Below, piece after piece: positions 12,824 to 24,709 of a DNA stretch of 64,000 nt. Positions within the stretch are counted from its first letter, which is position 1. Every line of letters starts with the position of its first letter. A program made the translations under genes and the position numbers. The notes under the pieces were generated by a model, which saw nothing but the letters and a program-made list of their open reading frames with translations, was not told where the DNA came from and did not search any database. Source of the stretch: Ashinkailepas kermadecensis (lineage: Eukaryota > Arthropoda > Thecostraca > Neolepadidae); NCBI GenBank assembly GCA_034440615.1, contig JAOTOM010004609.1, forward strand, positions 1 through 64,000, given 5' to 3'.

Positions 12824-13180
12824 GGTGCAGTTACCCGGCCATACCAGCCTGTCGAGTCCTGGCGCCAGCACCCCCGACGGCCGGTGCAGTTACCCGGCCA
12901 TACCAGCCTGTCGAGTCCTGGCGCCAGCACCCCCGACGGCCGGTGCAGTTACCCGGCCATACCAGCCTGTCGAGTCCTGGCGCCAGCACCCCCGACGGCC
13001 GGTGCAGTTACCCGGCCATACCAGCCTGTCGAGTCCTGGCGCCAGCACCCCCGACGGCCGGTGCAGTTACCCGGCCATACCAGCCTGTCGAGTCCTGGCG
13101 CCAGCACCCCCGACGGCCGGTGCAGTTACCCGGCCATACCAGTCTGTCGAGTCTTGGCGCCAGTACCCCCGACGGCGCGC
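12824..13180. repeat. 59-bp minisatellite, six copies
   Basis: Six tandem 59-bp units containing cagttacccggccataccag, a cctgtcgagtcctggcgcc segment and agcacccccgacggcc. The last copy is slightly diverged (cagtctgtcgagtcttgg). The 39/34-bp array begins immediately after it. Confidence 0.96.
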
Positions 13181-14325
13181 CGGCGGCAACCGCAGCAGCT
13201 TCCTCTGGGCCGGTGTGGTGTGGTTACGCCGCAGCAGCTTCCTCTGGGCGGGTGTGGTGTGGTCACGCCGCAGCAGCTTCCTCTGGGCGGTGCGGTGTGG
13301 TCACGCCGCAGCAGCTTCCTCTGGGCTGGTACGGTGTGGTCACGCCGCAGCAGCTTCCTCTGGGCCGGTGCGATGTGGTCACGCCGCAGCAGCTTCCTCT
13401 GGGCCGGTGCGGTGTGGTCACGCCGCAGCAGCTTCCTCTGGGCTGGTGCGGTGTGGTCACGCCGCAGCAGCTTCCTCTGGGCCGGTGCGATGTGGTCACG
13501 CTGCAGCAGCTTCCTCTGGGCCGGTGCGGTGTGGTCACGCCGCAGCAGCTTCCTCTGGGCTGGTACGGTGTGGTCACGCCGCAGCAGCTTCCTCTGGGCC
13601 GGTGCGATGTGGTCACGCCGCAGCAGCTTCCTCTGGGCCGGTGCGGTCACGCCGCAGCAGCTTCCTCTGGGCCGGTGCGGTGTGGTCACGCCGCAGCAGC
13701 TTCCTCTGGGCCGGTGTGGTGTGGTCACGCCGCAGCAGCTTCCTCTGGGCCGGTGTGGTGTGGTCACGCCGCAGCAGCTTCCTCTGGGCCGGTGCGGTGT
13801 GGTCACGCCGCAGCAGCTTCCTCTGGGCCGGTGCGGTGTGGTCACGCCGCAGCAGCTTCCTCTGGGCCGGTGCGATGTGGTCACGCCGCAGCAGCTTCCT
13901 CTGGGCCGGTGCGGTCACGCCGCAGCAGCTTCCTCTGGGCCGGTGCGGTCACGCCGCAGCAGCTTCCTCTGGGCCGGTGCGGTCACGCCGCAGCAGCTTC
14001 CTCTGGACCGGTGCGGTGTGGTCACGCCGCAGCAGCTTCCTCTGGGCCGGTGCGGTCACGCCGCAGCAGCTTCCTCTGGGCCGGTGCGGTCACGCCGCAG
14101 CAGCTTCCTCTGGGCCGGTGCGGTGTGGTCACGCCGCAGCAGCTTCCTCTGGGCCGGTGCGGTGTGGTCACGCCGCAGCAGCTTCCTCTGGGCCGGTGCG
14201 GTGTGGTCACGCCGCAGCAGCTTCCTCTGGGCCGGTGCGGTCACGCCGCAGCAGCTTCCTCTGGGCCGGTGCGGTCACGCCGCAGCAGCTTCCTCTGGAC
14301 CGGTGCGGTGTGGTCACGCCGCTCA
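13181..14325. repeat. 39/34-bp minisatellite, ~31 copies
   Basis: Tandem units of gtcacgccgcagcagcttcc followed by tctgggccggtgcg. About two thirds carry an extra gtgtg, giving 39 bp, and the others are 34 bp. The two lengths are interspersed, with 34-bp units clustered at about 13895-14000, 14045-14105 and 14225-14290. Several + frames stay open for 480-670 codons because the unit lacks stop codons. The repetitive translation has no recognisable family. Confidence 0.96.
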
Positions 14326-15830
14326 CACGTGTCGCTCATCGTGAGTCTTAACAAATGGCAGGAGATGACCGACAGTCTTGGAGCCAGTGCGGCATTGCTG
14401 GCGCCAGTATATCAGCATAGTATTGGAGTCAGCTTGCCGATCGTAATGCCCGCCGTGACTGTACCAGTTGCCCTCAGTGCCGGCGCCATGTCTTAGTGTT
14501 GGAGCCAGTGAGCTGATCGTAATGCCCGTGACTGTACCAGTAGTCATCAGCGCTGGCGCCGGTGCGTCAGCATGGCGCCGGCGGCGCGAGATCTGCCATC
14601 CGATGACAAACTGTGCAATCCATCCGATGACGTGACCACCCACAACTGCAACCGCGTGGGGGCTGCTGCCTGCTTCACGTGAGCTTGCGGACCTGTCACT
14701 TTGCGAGGTATGCTGTTTTCCCAACAACACTGCTTTATTTGTAGCGCTGGTATCATCCTACCATTGCCAGGATGCTGATGTATGTGTAGACGGGTGACGT
14801 CATGGTCTCGCGCGTCGCCTTGGCGACGTGTGCCTTCCCATTGGCTTGTTGGTTTCGCGCCGAAATACCCCGGCCGCGAGAAGAGTGAGAATAAAGCTGA
14901 CTGCGAGCTGACGTGCGGTCCGCCGTGCGGTGTGAACTCGAAATCTGTCATACGTGTTTAGAATTCGAACCCAGCGACTACATATGTATGTGCGATGTAG
15001 AGAACGCAGCAACGCGACGTTTGGACCAGTTGCTTCAGCTGTGATCAAACGTGTTGCCCATATAAGGACTTCGATTGTACGGCAAACAGTAGGGCAACTC
15101 CTTTTTGCATTTTGTGTCAGATCTCCGATATTTCCGGGCATCATTCGATGTGTTTTTTTCATGCTGAGTTCAAATTGCGCATTGCTTTGTCAAACTCGAC
15201 GCAGTCGAGACTGATCAGACTCAGTATCGAGGAGTGCCGTGGGGCTCCATTGGAAAGATGTGCCAAAAGAGAATATTTACGGCCAAAGAGAGAAACGAAA
15301 TGGACATTTGATAGGCAGAAGAAATCGGGGCACATAGATATCATGAGCAATGCCGTGTCATGTTATGCTTTGGAAGAATAAGTGATTGGCATTCATTGGT
15401 GGTAAGTTGTGCAGGTAACTATCTGTCCACCTCCACATATGACTGCTTCATTGATGAGTGCGCAAACAGGTACCTATGTTGACACTGCAAAGCATGAAAG
15501 CTAATCACACAAAACTGAAATATGGTACTAACTTTAAGCTGGTGTATGTTTTTATACCCTGAATGAAATGCTCGTATGTCTGGTATGACTTAACTATGTT
15601 CTAGTGCATATAGCCTGTTAGCTACCTGGGGTGATTGTATAGGTGAATACCTATAATTTTCAAGATAATTGTAAAAGGTTGCGTGCGAAGAGGGTGGAAA
15701 TGTATATAGTCAATAGTGCGGCTGTTCTTACCTTTGCCTTATTTGATTCCTTGGTAGTAGTCACGTTTCTTGTATGCTTTCTTGACGCTCATGCACCATC
15801 AAATAACATTGGTTATGGGTCCACACATGT
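14326..15830. other. No recognised gene
   Basis: From 14326 to 14590 there are loose ggagccagtg/ggcgcc repeats that may be decayed array sequence. The remainder is non-repetitive with no supported exon. Confidence 0.45.
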
Positions 15831-15834
15831 GATA

Positions 15835-16464
15835 TTAAAGGAAACTAACCACCTTTATAATAGGATTTTAACTTAGATAGCAGTTTTGAAGACCACGTCG
15901 AGAAATCACTTACCTCATACTCCGTTCGGTCCAAAACATCTTCCAGCCGAAGTTATAAGGCCTTTTATCATCGGTTTTGGGACATGGACAGACTCGGTGG
16001 GCGTTGTGAAAATTCCTTCATATGGAAGCATATGGAAGCAAACAGCATTTCAATGGAAATTAAACCTTTTATTTAATTAAACCTAATTAAACCTAATTAA
16101 ACCTAAAGACTTTAATTAAATTTAATTTAAATTTAAAAAACGGGATTTTAAAAACGGGATTTTGGAAAGTTTTTCTTTTTTATCATAGGCCTCTAAAGGT
16201 TCGCCTTTAGGTTTAATTAAAGTTTAATTAATTTAATTTAATTAAATTTTTAATTAAATTTAAATTAAATTAATTAAACTTTAATTAAACCTAAAGGCGA
16301 ACCTTTAGAGGCCTATGATAAAAATAAAAACTTTCCAAAATCCCGTTTTTTTAAGTATGGGCATAATATTTCACAAAACCAATGTCATATTCATCATTTT
16401 CAGGTGCCAATACCCCTAATTAGTATGATTGCAGAATTTCGGCAAGGTGGTTAGTTTCCTTTAA
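15835..16464. mobile_element. Palindromic TIR element with TTAA flanks (piggyBac-like MITE candidate)
   Basis: Terminal inverted repeats AGGAAACTAACCACCTT (from 15839) and AAGGTGGTTAGTTTCCT (ending 16460) bound a 622-bp element. Each side is flanked by TTAA (15835-15838 and 16461-16464), the target preferred by piggyBac transposases. Inside is a long inverted repeat: 16155 to about 16248 pairs almost perfectly with about 16258-16345, including the caggcctctaaaggttcgcc-type segment. No transposase frame is present, so it would be non-autonomous. The palindrome may be a nested insertion or part of the element. Confidence 0.7.
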
Positions 16465-17640
16465 GTGACATCTTATGCTTCTTTAAAATATGGTGGTGCT
16501 AATGAAAATTGTCTTTCGGATCTTGCACCAAGATGTCGATATGACCTATGCATTGACTTGTTAGCTAAACATTGCTTATCCTTGATTATTTATTTGCGAT
16601 ACATACTATTGCAACTGAATTTCTTACGGATTCATGGCCGCAACAAATCTGGTTTTAGCCATTCTACATTTTTGGAAATTGATTGGAAAACCGATGGACA
16701 TTTCTATCCGTCAGGCTATGGATTGGATTGGCTCGCACGGATACGGATTGGAATGAATTCGACAATTTCAATCCGTGCTTATGCTCTACCTGCGACCTCA
16801 GACACCGACCGTGACCCACGTAAAGGCCGCGCCAGTGCTGCGCCGCTCTGAGAGGCCACTCGTGTTGCGGGAGCCGTGCGGTTGTGACCGCAAGCGCTTC
16901 GTTCGGAGACTTCCGGCGAGGTGTGCGTCAGAGCTGCGAGTTCTCCGGATCACTCATGGTGCGGACACGGCGGTGGTGTCGGAGCGATCTTCAAGCGAAC
17001 GGAAAGCCATCTTCACTCGTTTCTTTGCATGCAACGTCGTAGGATGAATGTATATATAAATATAAATATGTTATGTAGATAACAAGAAAAATCAAGTCGG
17101 GTGGAGAGGGATAATTGACGCCATACTCACCCTCCTGTTCTGCGCACTGTAATCAAGTTCATTTTGTTTAGCACTGAACATAGTGTGGGCGAGGCGTATG
17201 TATTTCGATTTTGCATCGAATTAAGGAAGCATTCACAGGAGGGAATAGGATATGGGTTAAGCGACCTGATGCAAGCGTACTTCAGGAAGCACTAAGTGAG
17301 GAAGCTGTCTACACTAGAAACAGTTCATAGTTTTTATGGAATAGTATTGAGAGAATGCTACCATACTTTGCATCTGCGTGTGATGCAAAGTAAGAAATAG
17401 AAAGCAACATGATAACCAGCGTCTGGAAAACAAAATCGATTCATGTGAACTAACTTTCAGAAAATTATATACCAAACTTCAAAACAAGTAGCATGAACAA
17501 AAACGATATCTTTGGTCTGCGAACAAATAAAAAGATTCGCAAAACTACATCAGACAGCCCACGAACGATTTGGCAACATTTGACCTTGATATATGGTCCA
17601 TGATACTCTGTTGAACTTGACCTGACCGTAGGTCATTGGT
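16465..17640. other. No recognised gene
   Basis: A GC-rich patch at about 16790-17000 carries a 90-codon frame of no recognisable family and low confidence. The rest is AT-rich and unassigned. Confidence 0.4.
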
Positions 17641-18300
17641 CCGTTCTCCGGCCCTGTCCCTTGATCTAGTTCCTCCGTTACGTTCTCAGATCCCATTGAC
17701 TGGTTCCGTCCCCCGGTCTCGCTCTTTGGTTCCGTTCCTCTGTCTAGTTACTTGATCTCTCTCCCCGGTCCTGTTCCCCGATCTAGTTTCTCGGTTCCGT
17801 TCTCAGATCCCATTGACTGGTCCCGTCTCCCGGTTCCGCTCCCTGGTCCCGTTCCTCCGTCCAAGTCCTGTGTTTCACGTCTGCTACCCTGTTCCGTCTG
17901 CCAGTCTCGTTCCCTTTCCTTTTCCATGCGACTTAATCCCTTGGACTTTTGACCATTTCAACTTTTGTCATTTTCACCCTGATCGCTTCGACTTTCATCC
18001 TTTCGACTCTTAGTGCGTTTGACCTATCCGCATTCGACTTTTGTTCTTTATACTGTTAGTCCGTTTTAATTCTTCCCTTTATTCTTAGGTCCATGACTTG
18101 TAGCCCTTCGACTTTTTGTTGTATTTACTTGTTACCTGTTCGACTTTTATCGCTTCAACTTTTTCACTTGGACTTTCATGATTTCGACTTCTAGTCCGTT
18201 TGACATTTTTTTCACGTTTGACTTTTGCCATTCGATTTTTCAAGGTGCAACTTTTTGTCCTTTCGACCGTTTTAACATTTGACTAAGCCATCCTTTGACA
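17641..18300. repeat. Degenerate pyrimidine-rich repeats
   Basis: Two adjoining blocks. At 17641-17900 there are degenerate ccggtcccgttcctc units; a stretch near 17690-17815 is partly duplicated. At 17930-18300 there are many copies of a tttcgacttttagtccg-like motif spaced about 15-25 bp apart. Both are diverged and look old. Confidence 0.7.
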
Positions 18301-18345
18301 TTGTCTTGCAAATAAGCAAACTACTGCGAACTCCTGGGTACGACC

Positions 18346-18394
18346 ATGGGCTCCGCCACGCAAGATGATGCCGCGGAGCAGGATATTCACGATT
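18346..18394 (+). CDS. Possible short first coding exon
   Basis: An ATG in a strong start context (cgaccATGG) begins a 16-codon frame reading MGSATQDDAAEQDIHD. It runs into a consensus-like 5' splice site, gatt|GTAAGT, at 18395. Composition is more coding-like than the surrounding AT-rich sequence. No downstream exon could be matched, so this rests on start context and donor alone. It may be chance. Confidence 0.22.
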
Positions 18395-19389
18395 GTAAGT
18401 GCATTATTCCCATACGACGCCCATATGCGTAGTGCTAAGCATTCTAAAACGACAATGAGGGGGGTTTACACCTTCAACGCTGAGGGGGCGTAACCCAGAT
18501 GTACGTCCCAGCATATCTTTCCCCTTTCCAGTCTTTCCAGTCAGATCCTCACATCCCGTCTCAGGGGGGGTGATACAACCCTCCCTCTAATCTTCAATCT
18601 AAGCGTCGCAATTAAACGAGAGGTATCATGAGAAAGCGCTCGACGAGTAGGGCCAGAAACCACCCCAAAATTGTATCCCCCAAAAGTGACGTCACTAGCG
18701 GGTCTATGTTTTCACCACTGACTTGATGTTTTTGGCTCTGGGGAGTTCATTTTGGGGGAGATTTGAAAACCAAAATTATTTGAAATCAGACAAGGAAGGC
18801 GAAATCGACCATGGCCTTAAAATGCCCACCAATTTTGTTTTCATTTAATAATTTTAAGTTTTCAATTTTCTTTTTCTAATGGGTAGAGCGGACCGCAAAA
18901 CATTGTTTGAAGTCAACTTACTATCATAAAAAATGCTTACTTTAGGCAGAATCTTCGATTTCAGCACTAATGGTCAAATATGCAAAACTAATATATCACC
19001 AAAGACGAAAAAATAACAAATTCCTCTGGTAGTTTTGTTTCGTCCCTAACGATAAGCAAACCCTGAAAGTTTCATTAAAATATCTTTATCCGTTAAAGCG
19101 TGACGACTTGTTGAACTTTTCTGGAGGTGACCTCACTTGACCTTGACTAACTCGTTGACCCTAGATGACCTGACCTCAAAATTTTCATATAACATGCCAG
19201 ATTGATGTGGAAAAGGCATGCCAAATTTCCGTGCGCTACCGCAAGCCGTTCTTTCGCTGTCCGCGGAAAACCTTGGGGAGGGGGGCATATCAACTACTAT
19301 CCCCCCCAAGGGTTAAAGAACGGCAAGCATAGCAGCAGGACATTTTACATATTCCGTAGAACTCATCATTCACTTGGCTGATATTTAAG

Positions 19390-19650
19390 AGTGCCGGTGG
19401 CAGCGGAACGGTGTGCCCCAGTCCGGGTCATTACACCGACCGTCGGCTCCACATCAGCAGCCGATGGTAGCCGAGCGGTGTGCACCAGACCGCACCATTA
19501 CACCGACCGTCGGCTCCACATCAGCTGCCGGTGGTAGCCGAGCGGTGTGCACCAGACCGGGTCATTACACCGACCGTCGGCTCCACATCAGCTGCCGGTG
19601 GTAGCGGAGCGGTGTGCACCAGACCGGGTCATTACACCGGTGGAACGCTG
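19390..19650. repeat. 67-bp minisatellite, four copies
   Basis: A 67-bp unit containing gccgagcggtgtgcaccaga, a gtcattacaccgaccgtcgg segment and ctccacatcagctgccggtg. Three full copies and flanking partial copies are present. The period is clear from matching positions near 19413, 19480 and 19547. Confidence 0.93.
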
Positions 19651-21660
19651 GCTGCCGCCTGATAACAATGGTTTGGTCCGCGTTGTGAATTGTGTCGACC
19701 GAGACTGGCTCAAAAACACCTGGCGCAACGTCCGGGTTAACTGGGGTCAAGCTCTGCGATCGCTTCAGACCGATGAGGTGTTGTGAAGGTCACACACGGC
19801 ATAATGAAATATGGGCATGTGAAGTCTCGCCACATCATCCTGGAGTGTTCGTCGACTGGGCATCCACCTCACCTCTGACGGCCCGGCGCTGGCAAATGCG
19901 AAAATGTTAGAGGCAAAAACACCTGGGCAGCAGGGGCGGTCGGCCCATGTAATGCACTCAGGCAGTGTCTCACCGGAGTAGAGCTGGAAATTATTTTTGT
20001 GTGCTATTTTCGTACAGATGATGCTTTCGTCCACTGGAAAATAGCAAAGTTAAAAAAAACTGGAAACAAATTTGCATTGATGACTCGTAATGATAGTGAA
20101 AATTTAAGTTCACATTTACATCTTAGCTTCAAAACAGCTCTATCACCTGTCGGCAAAGGCAAGCCTCTGGTAGATATCGCCATATATTGCGCTTTCGTTT
20201 CATAACAAGCGCAATATATGCGGCCTTTTTGGAGTGGAGTCCATTCTAGTCTTCATGGAGATCGCTTTGTGAGGGACACTTTTGAGGTACATCGGGCCAT
20301 GTTTTGCACAAAGATGTTTTCATTGATTCGTGAAAATAAGAGAATGTTCGGAATTGTGGCGCAGGAGCAAGTTACCTACCCACCCACTTATAGGTAGGTA
20401 CGAGAAGTGGCAAATCCTAGAACCGAAAGCCCAACGAGGAAGTCTGTTAGTGACCAGTGGGCTCTTACTGGGCTTTGATGTGATGCTTAGTCAGCTGTGT
20501 AAATTCCATGCATTCACTAGTGTTTCCAGCAAGGACATATCAGTCCAGCCAACAAAAAAAAACAGCCTGATTTGGAGCCAACTTGTTCTTCGGTCTCAAA
20601 TTATGCGAAACCTAGTAGCATTTTATGAAACAGTGTTGCTCTGAGCTCATGCTTAGGTAGTAAGGCACCTAATAAGCTTTCCAAATCCAGTGAATTTGAA
20701 AATGTGTGAGAATTAGTTTGTACTTGGCCCTATCACCCTAGTGAAAAAAATCCCATGGGATTGGCATTTACTCTTCATGGGACATATGAGATCACATATG
20801 TCCCATGGAGGAAAACCTGGATTGTCCCATGATCAAAACCAAATCCCATTTGAATATACAGAATCCCATGACAAAAACCAGAACAGTCCTATCGTAGAAT
20901 TGGGGCAGTTCCATATAGCGTAGCGGAACCCCGTCACGACTTTTAGGTGCCCGATCCTTCAGGCACCCACGAGGCTTTCCCTTTTTGGGAAACCGTACCT
21001 AACATGCCCAGAGGCTGGTCTAAGAGATTTCAAGTGCGGTATAGCGACCTGCACCAAGACCAACGAATAATTAAGTAAGAGCTTAATCAGTCATGCAGAC
21101 ACTCAATGTGTCAGGTAAAATACGTGGTTCTGAAACAGCCAGAACAGTGGCTCGAACGGAATTGACAATCTTCACAATGGAGGATCAGTTATCAGACCAA
21201 TCATCAGCTGGCGCTACTTCGATCATCACTGTGTGATTGGCAGTTGGGCGGCGGCCGGCCTGTTTGAATCTTTTTGTGTCAGGTCCACACGGGCTAGCCT
21301 TCTATCTTACGAACATTGCAAAACGATAGTCAATTATATTGGATTCACGGACACGGACACGTGAGAAAGTATAGTGTGGTGACAATGGTAACGGTTATGC
21401 GTTTGAGGGCAAGGCAAGAACGTGAGAAGTGGACAAGGCAACAACGTGACTGGTGGCAAGTGGACAATCATTAAGTACACAAAATTGTGATAAACTGATG
21501 TGGGGTGATGTGATAGGCTTATAGCGACATATTGTAGGATGATTAGTATTGCTGCCATCATCTGGTTCGGTAGTTGATGTCTAAATAAAATGCTACTGCA
21601 AGCTGGAACTGGTGATTTGGAGAGCTGATCATGATTGTGATAGGTAGATAGGTAGATAGG
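19651..21660. other. Unassigned region with two short hairpins
   Basis: No gene recognised. A perfect 14-bp inverted repeat, catatattgcgctt/aagcgcaatatatg, lies at 20181-20194 and 20207-20220. A 13-bp one, catgggacatatg/catatgtcccatg, lies at 20776-20788 and 20795-20807, inside a patch rich in tcccatg motifs (20750-20875). A short (gataggta)n run ends at about 21663, at the LINE junction. Confidence 0.55.
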
Positions 21661-21663
21661 TAG

Positions 21664-22607
21664 AACGCACATAAAACTCAAATGATCGTCCTTGGTACGC
21701 CAGCAATGTTGCGCAATCTCCCGCCTGTAACGCTAAATTTTAATGGTTCAGCAATAACAGAAACACGTGTTGTCAAAAATATAGGACTAATGGTTGACAG
21801 ACATTTAAACTGCCAGCCTAACATAGACACCATCACACGGAAGTGCACTGGGATACTGATTGCACTCAGTCACGCCCGCCACGTGATACCCGCTCCAGCC
21901 CTGAAGGTTATCGTCGAGGCGCTCGTGCTTTCCGTTGTTCGATACTGTTTATCTGTTTACGGTTCATGTGGAATCACCCAAGTGCATAGAGTGCAGAAAA
22001 TAGTGAATTTCTGCGCTCGAGTCGTAACCGGACGGCGACGGTATGATCATGTTTCCGATGCAATTAGACAACTCGGGTGGTGTACTGCACAGCAACTAAC
22101 TGATTTCCACACTGTGACTGCTGTACAACGTGCAATTATAACTGGCGAGCCGGTGTACATCAGTGGGACCATCGGACCGCGAGCCAACATAATACACGGC
22201 TACGGCACGCGACAGGCTGACCAGTGGACGCTACCGCAAATTCGCACGGAAGCCGGCCGTCGCCGACTATGCTATCGTGGCGTTGCGCTGCTCAATTCAA
22301 TAGGCGTTGAACCCTGTGACCCGACTTTTAGGACAGCGATTCGGGACGCGTTACGATCCGTAGATGATACGTGATTTCATTGCGTCTTTTGCGTGATTTT
22401 CTGTGATTTTCGGTGATTTCTTCAAGTGAGCTTTTACCTCAGTTACAGGAAATCGTAGGAAAGCGATGGTAGATAAATGTAGCTACGTACTGATGCACTG
22501 TTATATACTGATCAGTCGTGTGCTTTTCTATAGTAGGATGGACGACCGTCGACGAAATGAAAGGGCGCGCTGGTCCAGTGGATTGATGTATGTATGTGTA
22601 CCATTGA
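21664..22607 (+). mobile_element. 5'-truncated non-LTR retrotransposon (LINE), C-terminal reverse transcriptase fragment
   Basis: An open frame ends at a stop at 22372-22374. It begins after an in-frame stop, at the codons for NAHKTQMIVLGT, a motif typical of the RT thumb boundary in Jockey/RTE/CR1-type LINEs (the NxxKT...G region). It continues with NIGLMVDRHLNC and a thumb-like helical region including VHRVQKIVNFCARVVTGRRR. Catalytic RT motifs, the endonuclease and ORF1 are absent, so this is a dead 5'-truncated copy. The left break coincides with a gataggta repeat near 21660. The 3' part ends in a gatgtatgtatgtgta tail near 22585-22600. Confidence 0.85.
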
Positions 22608-22689
22608 GAATGCTAATGAACTGCCACGTATAGCCGTGCTTATTTTAGACCACTTTTAGCCGTGTTTATTTTATATCACAATGTTTTAC

Positions 22690-24060
22690 ACACCTGACGT
22701 GAAAGTGTGAAAAGCCGCAACATGTTGGACTATTTTCGAATATACTGGTAACTGGTAACTGGTATAGGTACCTAGGTAAATTTGTAGGTAGCTCAAGGTA
22801 ATTTTCGATTTCTTGGAATTTCTTTTTTTAATCCAATGTTCAGGAATGTGCTTAACAAGATTGTGATGTGACAATTAATTTCCTCTGCAAATGCATACTT
22901 TTCCAGTTGGGAGGCAAAATAACACCCATGAAGGGGCTTAGAGTTGAGTAATATAGCATGAAAAGTAATGTTCAAAATCAGAAAAAAATGTCATAACTGA
23001 ACCTAACCCAACTTTCCATGCACGAAAACGTTTTTAATGGAAAAATTCTGAACATTTTTTCTCGAATTTTTTAAATTTATAATTAAAAACACCTAAACTA
23101 AACTAAGCTAACTGAACCTAACCTATACATTTTTTTAAAGGAAAAAGCCTGACTTGAGCTAACCTAAATTACCACAAGCTGCTTTTGAAGAAAAACAAGT
23201 TCTAATTTTTGTATTAAAAATATCAGAAAAAACAACATTGTTTGATATTTGTTTTCTAGCTAATCTAAAAGAGCCTAATCTAACCTAACAAACCTAATCC
23301 CTTTGTATGCTTCATGAAGGTAAACTGTGTAAGCTCATCTATTGGTTAATTTAAGCTGCAATAATACTCCTACATACAGGGGTGTAGCATTGTATGTTTT
23401 TGGGAGGGCACTTGCCCCCCCAATGCTGGCTGTCCACCACCACAATAATTTCAACCTGTAGCACGGCACCCTATAAGGTATTCCCCCAATCCATTTTAGC
23501 CTGCCCATTGCCTTCGTGTATTTTTCCTCCTCCCCCCCCCCCAAACAAAAATCATTTTCAGAAACCTATGCTGATGGTTGCCTAGGTCTCTGCCAGGGCA
23601 GGGTTCACACCTTTTGTACAGTAGGTGGTTTTAACAACAATACTATTATCATTTAGGCTATTCACAGGATGAATGAGTCACATGTTTTGCTGGTAAGGTT
23701 GTGCTTTAAGGTGTTTTATGAATTCTTGGAAGTTATCCTTCGAATGCAATGTTTATGAATATGACTAAGATGATGGACTTCTCATTTTCTGTGCAAATGC
23801 TTACTTTTTAGTTTGTGAGTAAAAATTCACTAGAAAAGGGGGTTTGAATTAGGTAACAGCATAAAAAGTTGTTTCAAAAATAAAAATATGACAGCATAGC
23901 TTATCCAAGCCTAAGCTCCCCTTTAGAGAAGCAAAAAAAAACTATTTGACAAATTTTGAACAATTTGTTGTCTTAAAATTTTCCAAATGAAGGAAATGCT
24001 TATCTTAACCTAACCTAACCTACCACAAACTGCTTTTGAAGAAAAACAAGTTTTTATCAA
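22690..24060. repeat. Dispersed repeat block with AACCT-type tracts
   Basis: Two related modules occur. About 22840-22975 and about 23720-23875 share a ctgtgcaaatgcttactttt segment, a following gggaggcaaaataacacc-like part and a stretch ending agcataaaaag. About 23163-23205 and about 24003-24050 share gcttttgaagaaaaacaagtt next to aacctaacct. Reverse-complement relatives occur at about 55510-56690 inside the hAT-like insertion. There is no coding capacity. Confidence 0.75.
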
Positions 24061-24324
24061 TTCAAAATATCACAAATTTTCCGTTTTTCGTTGCAATATG
24101 CAAACACGCAAGTTGATGGAATATTCGTTTTAATAATTTTAAAAACTTTATTTTTGTTTAAAAAAAAAATGAAATAAAAATCATGAAGAATATACAAATT
24201 TTGACAAATTTCCACCAGGGCGAATGGAATTCCATCATCTTCATCGTGTTCAGAGACGTGTTTGTACATTTTTCCTGAATTTTTCCTCTTTTTTCCTCTT
24301 TTTCGCCTAGTGTATTTCGGTCGC

Positions 24325-24700
24325 TAAAGGGTAGGGGGTCGGGCCCCGCCCCGTTGGCTGCGCCTCTGTAAAGATATGCCAATCATGCTCCAGCTTTCGG
24401 CGCCCCGACGTGTGTTGTCGAGGCCCCGAAGCGAGTCTTGTTTGGGGACCTCTTCTGACTGAAGTTCGAAACACGGGTCGATTACCAGTCCCGGTGTGAT
24501 TTTTCTGGTCCAGGTGCGAGTTTTCTGGGCCCGGAGGCAAAGTTTCCGGGCCCGGACGGGAAGATTTCTGGGCCAGGCGTAATTTTAGGAACCGTTTTTG
24601 ACTTTTGGAGTCCCGGCGCGACTTTTTGGGGTCCCTCAGCGTAATTTTTTCGGGGCCCAGTCGCGACTCTTTGGGGGCCCGCCACCTCGGCGGGAGGGGG
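24325..24700. repeat. Degenerate repeat (gggcccggcgcgactttt)
   Basis: About nine diverged copies of a motif like gggcccggNgcNaNttttctgg at 26-34 bp spacing, spanning about 24480-24690. It is preceded by ggggtcgggccccgccccg. A G tract follows at 24691-24710. Confidence 0.65.
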
Positions 24701-24709
24701 GGGGGGGGA

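Noticed and set aside
12469..14496. A 675-codon open frame on the + strand
   Set aside because: It crosses a (TG)n tract and two minisatellites, has equally long frames in the other + frames, and matches no family. It is open only because the units lack stops.
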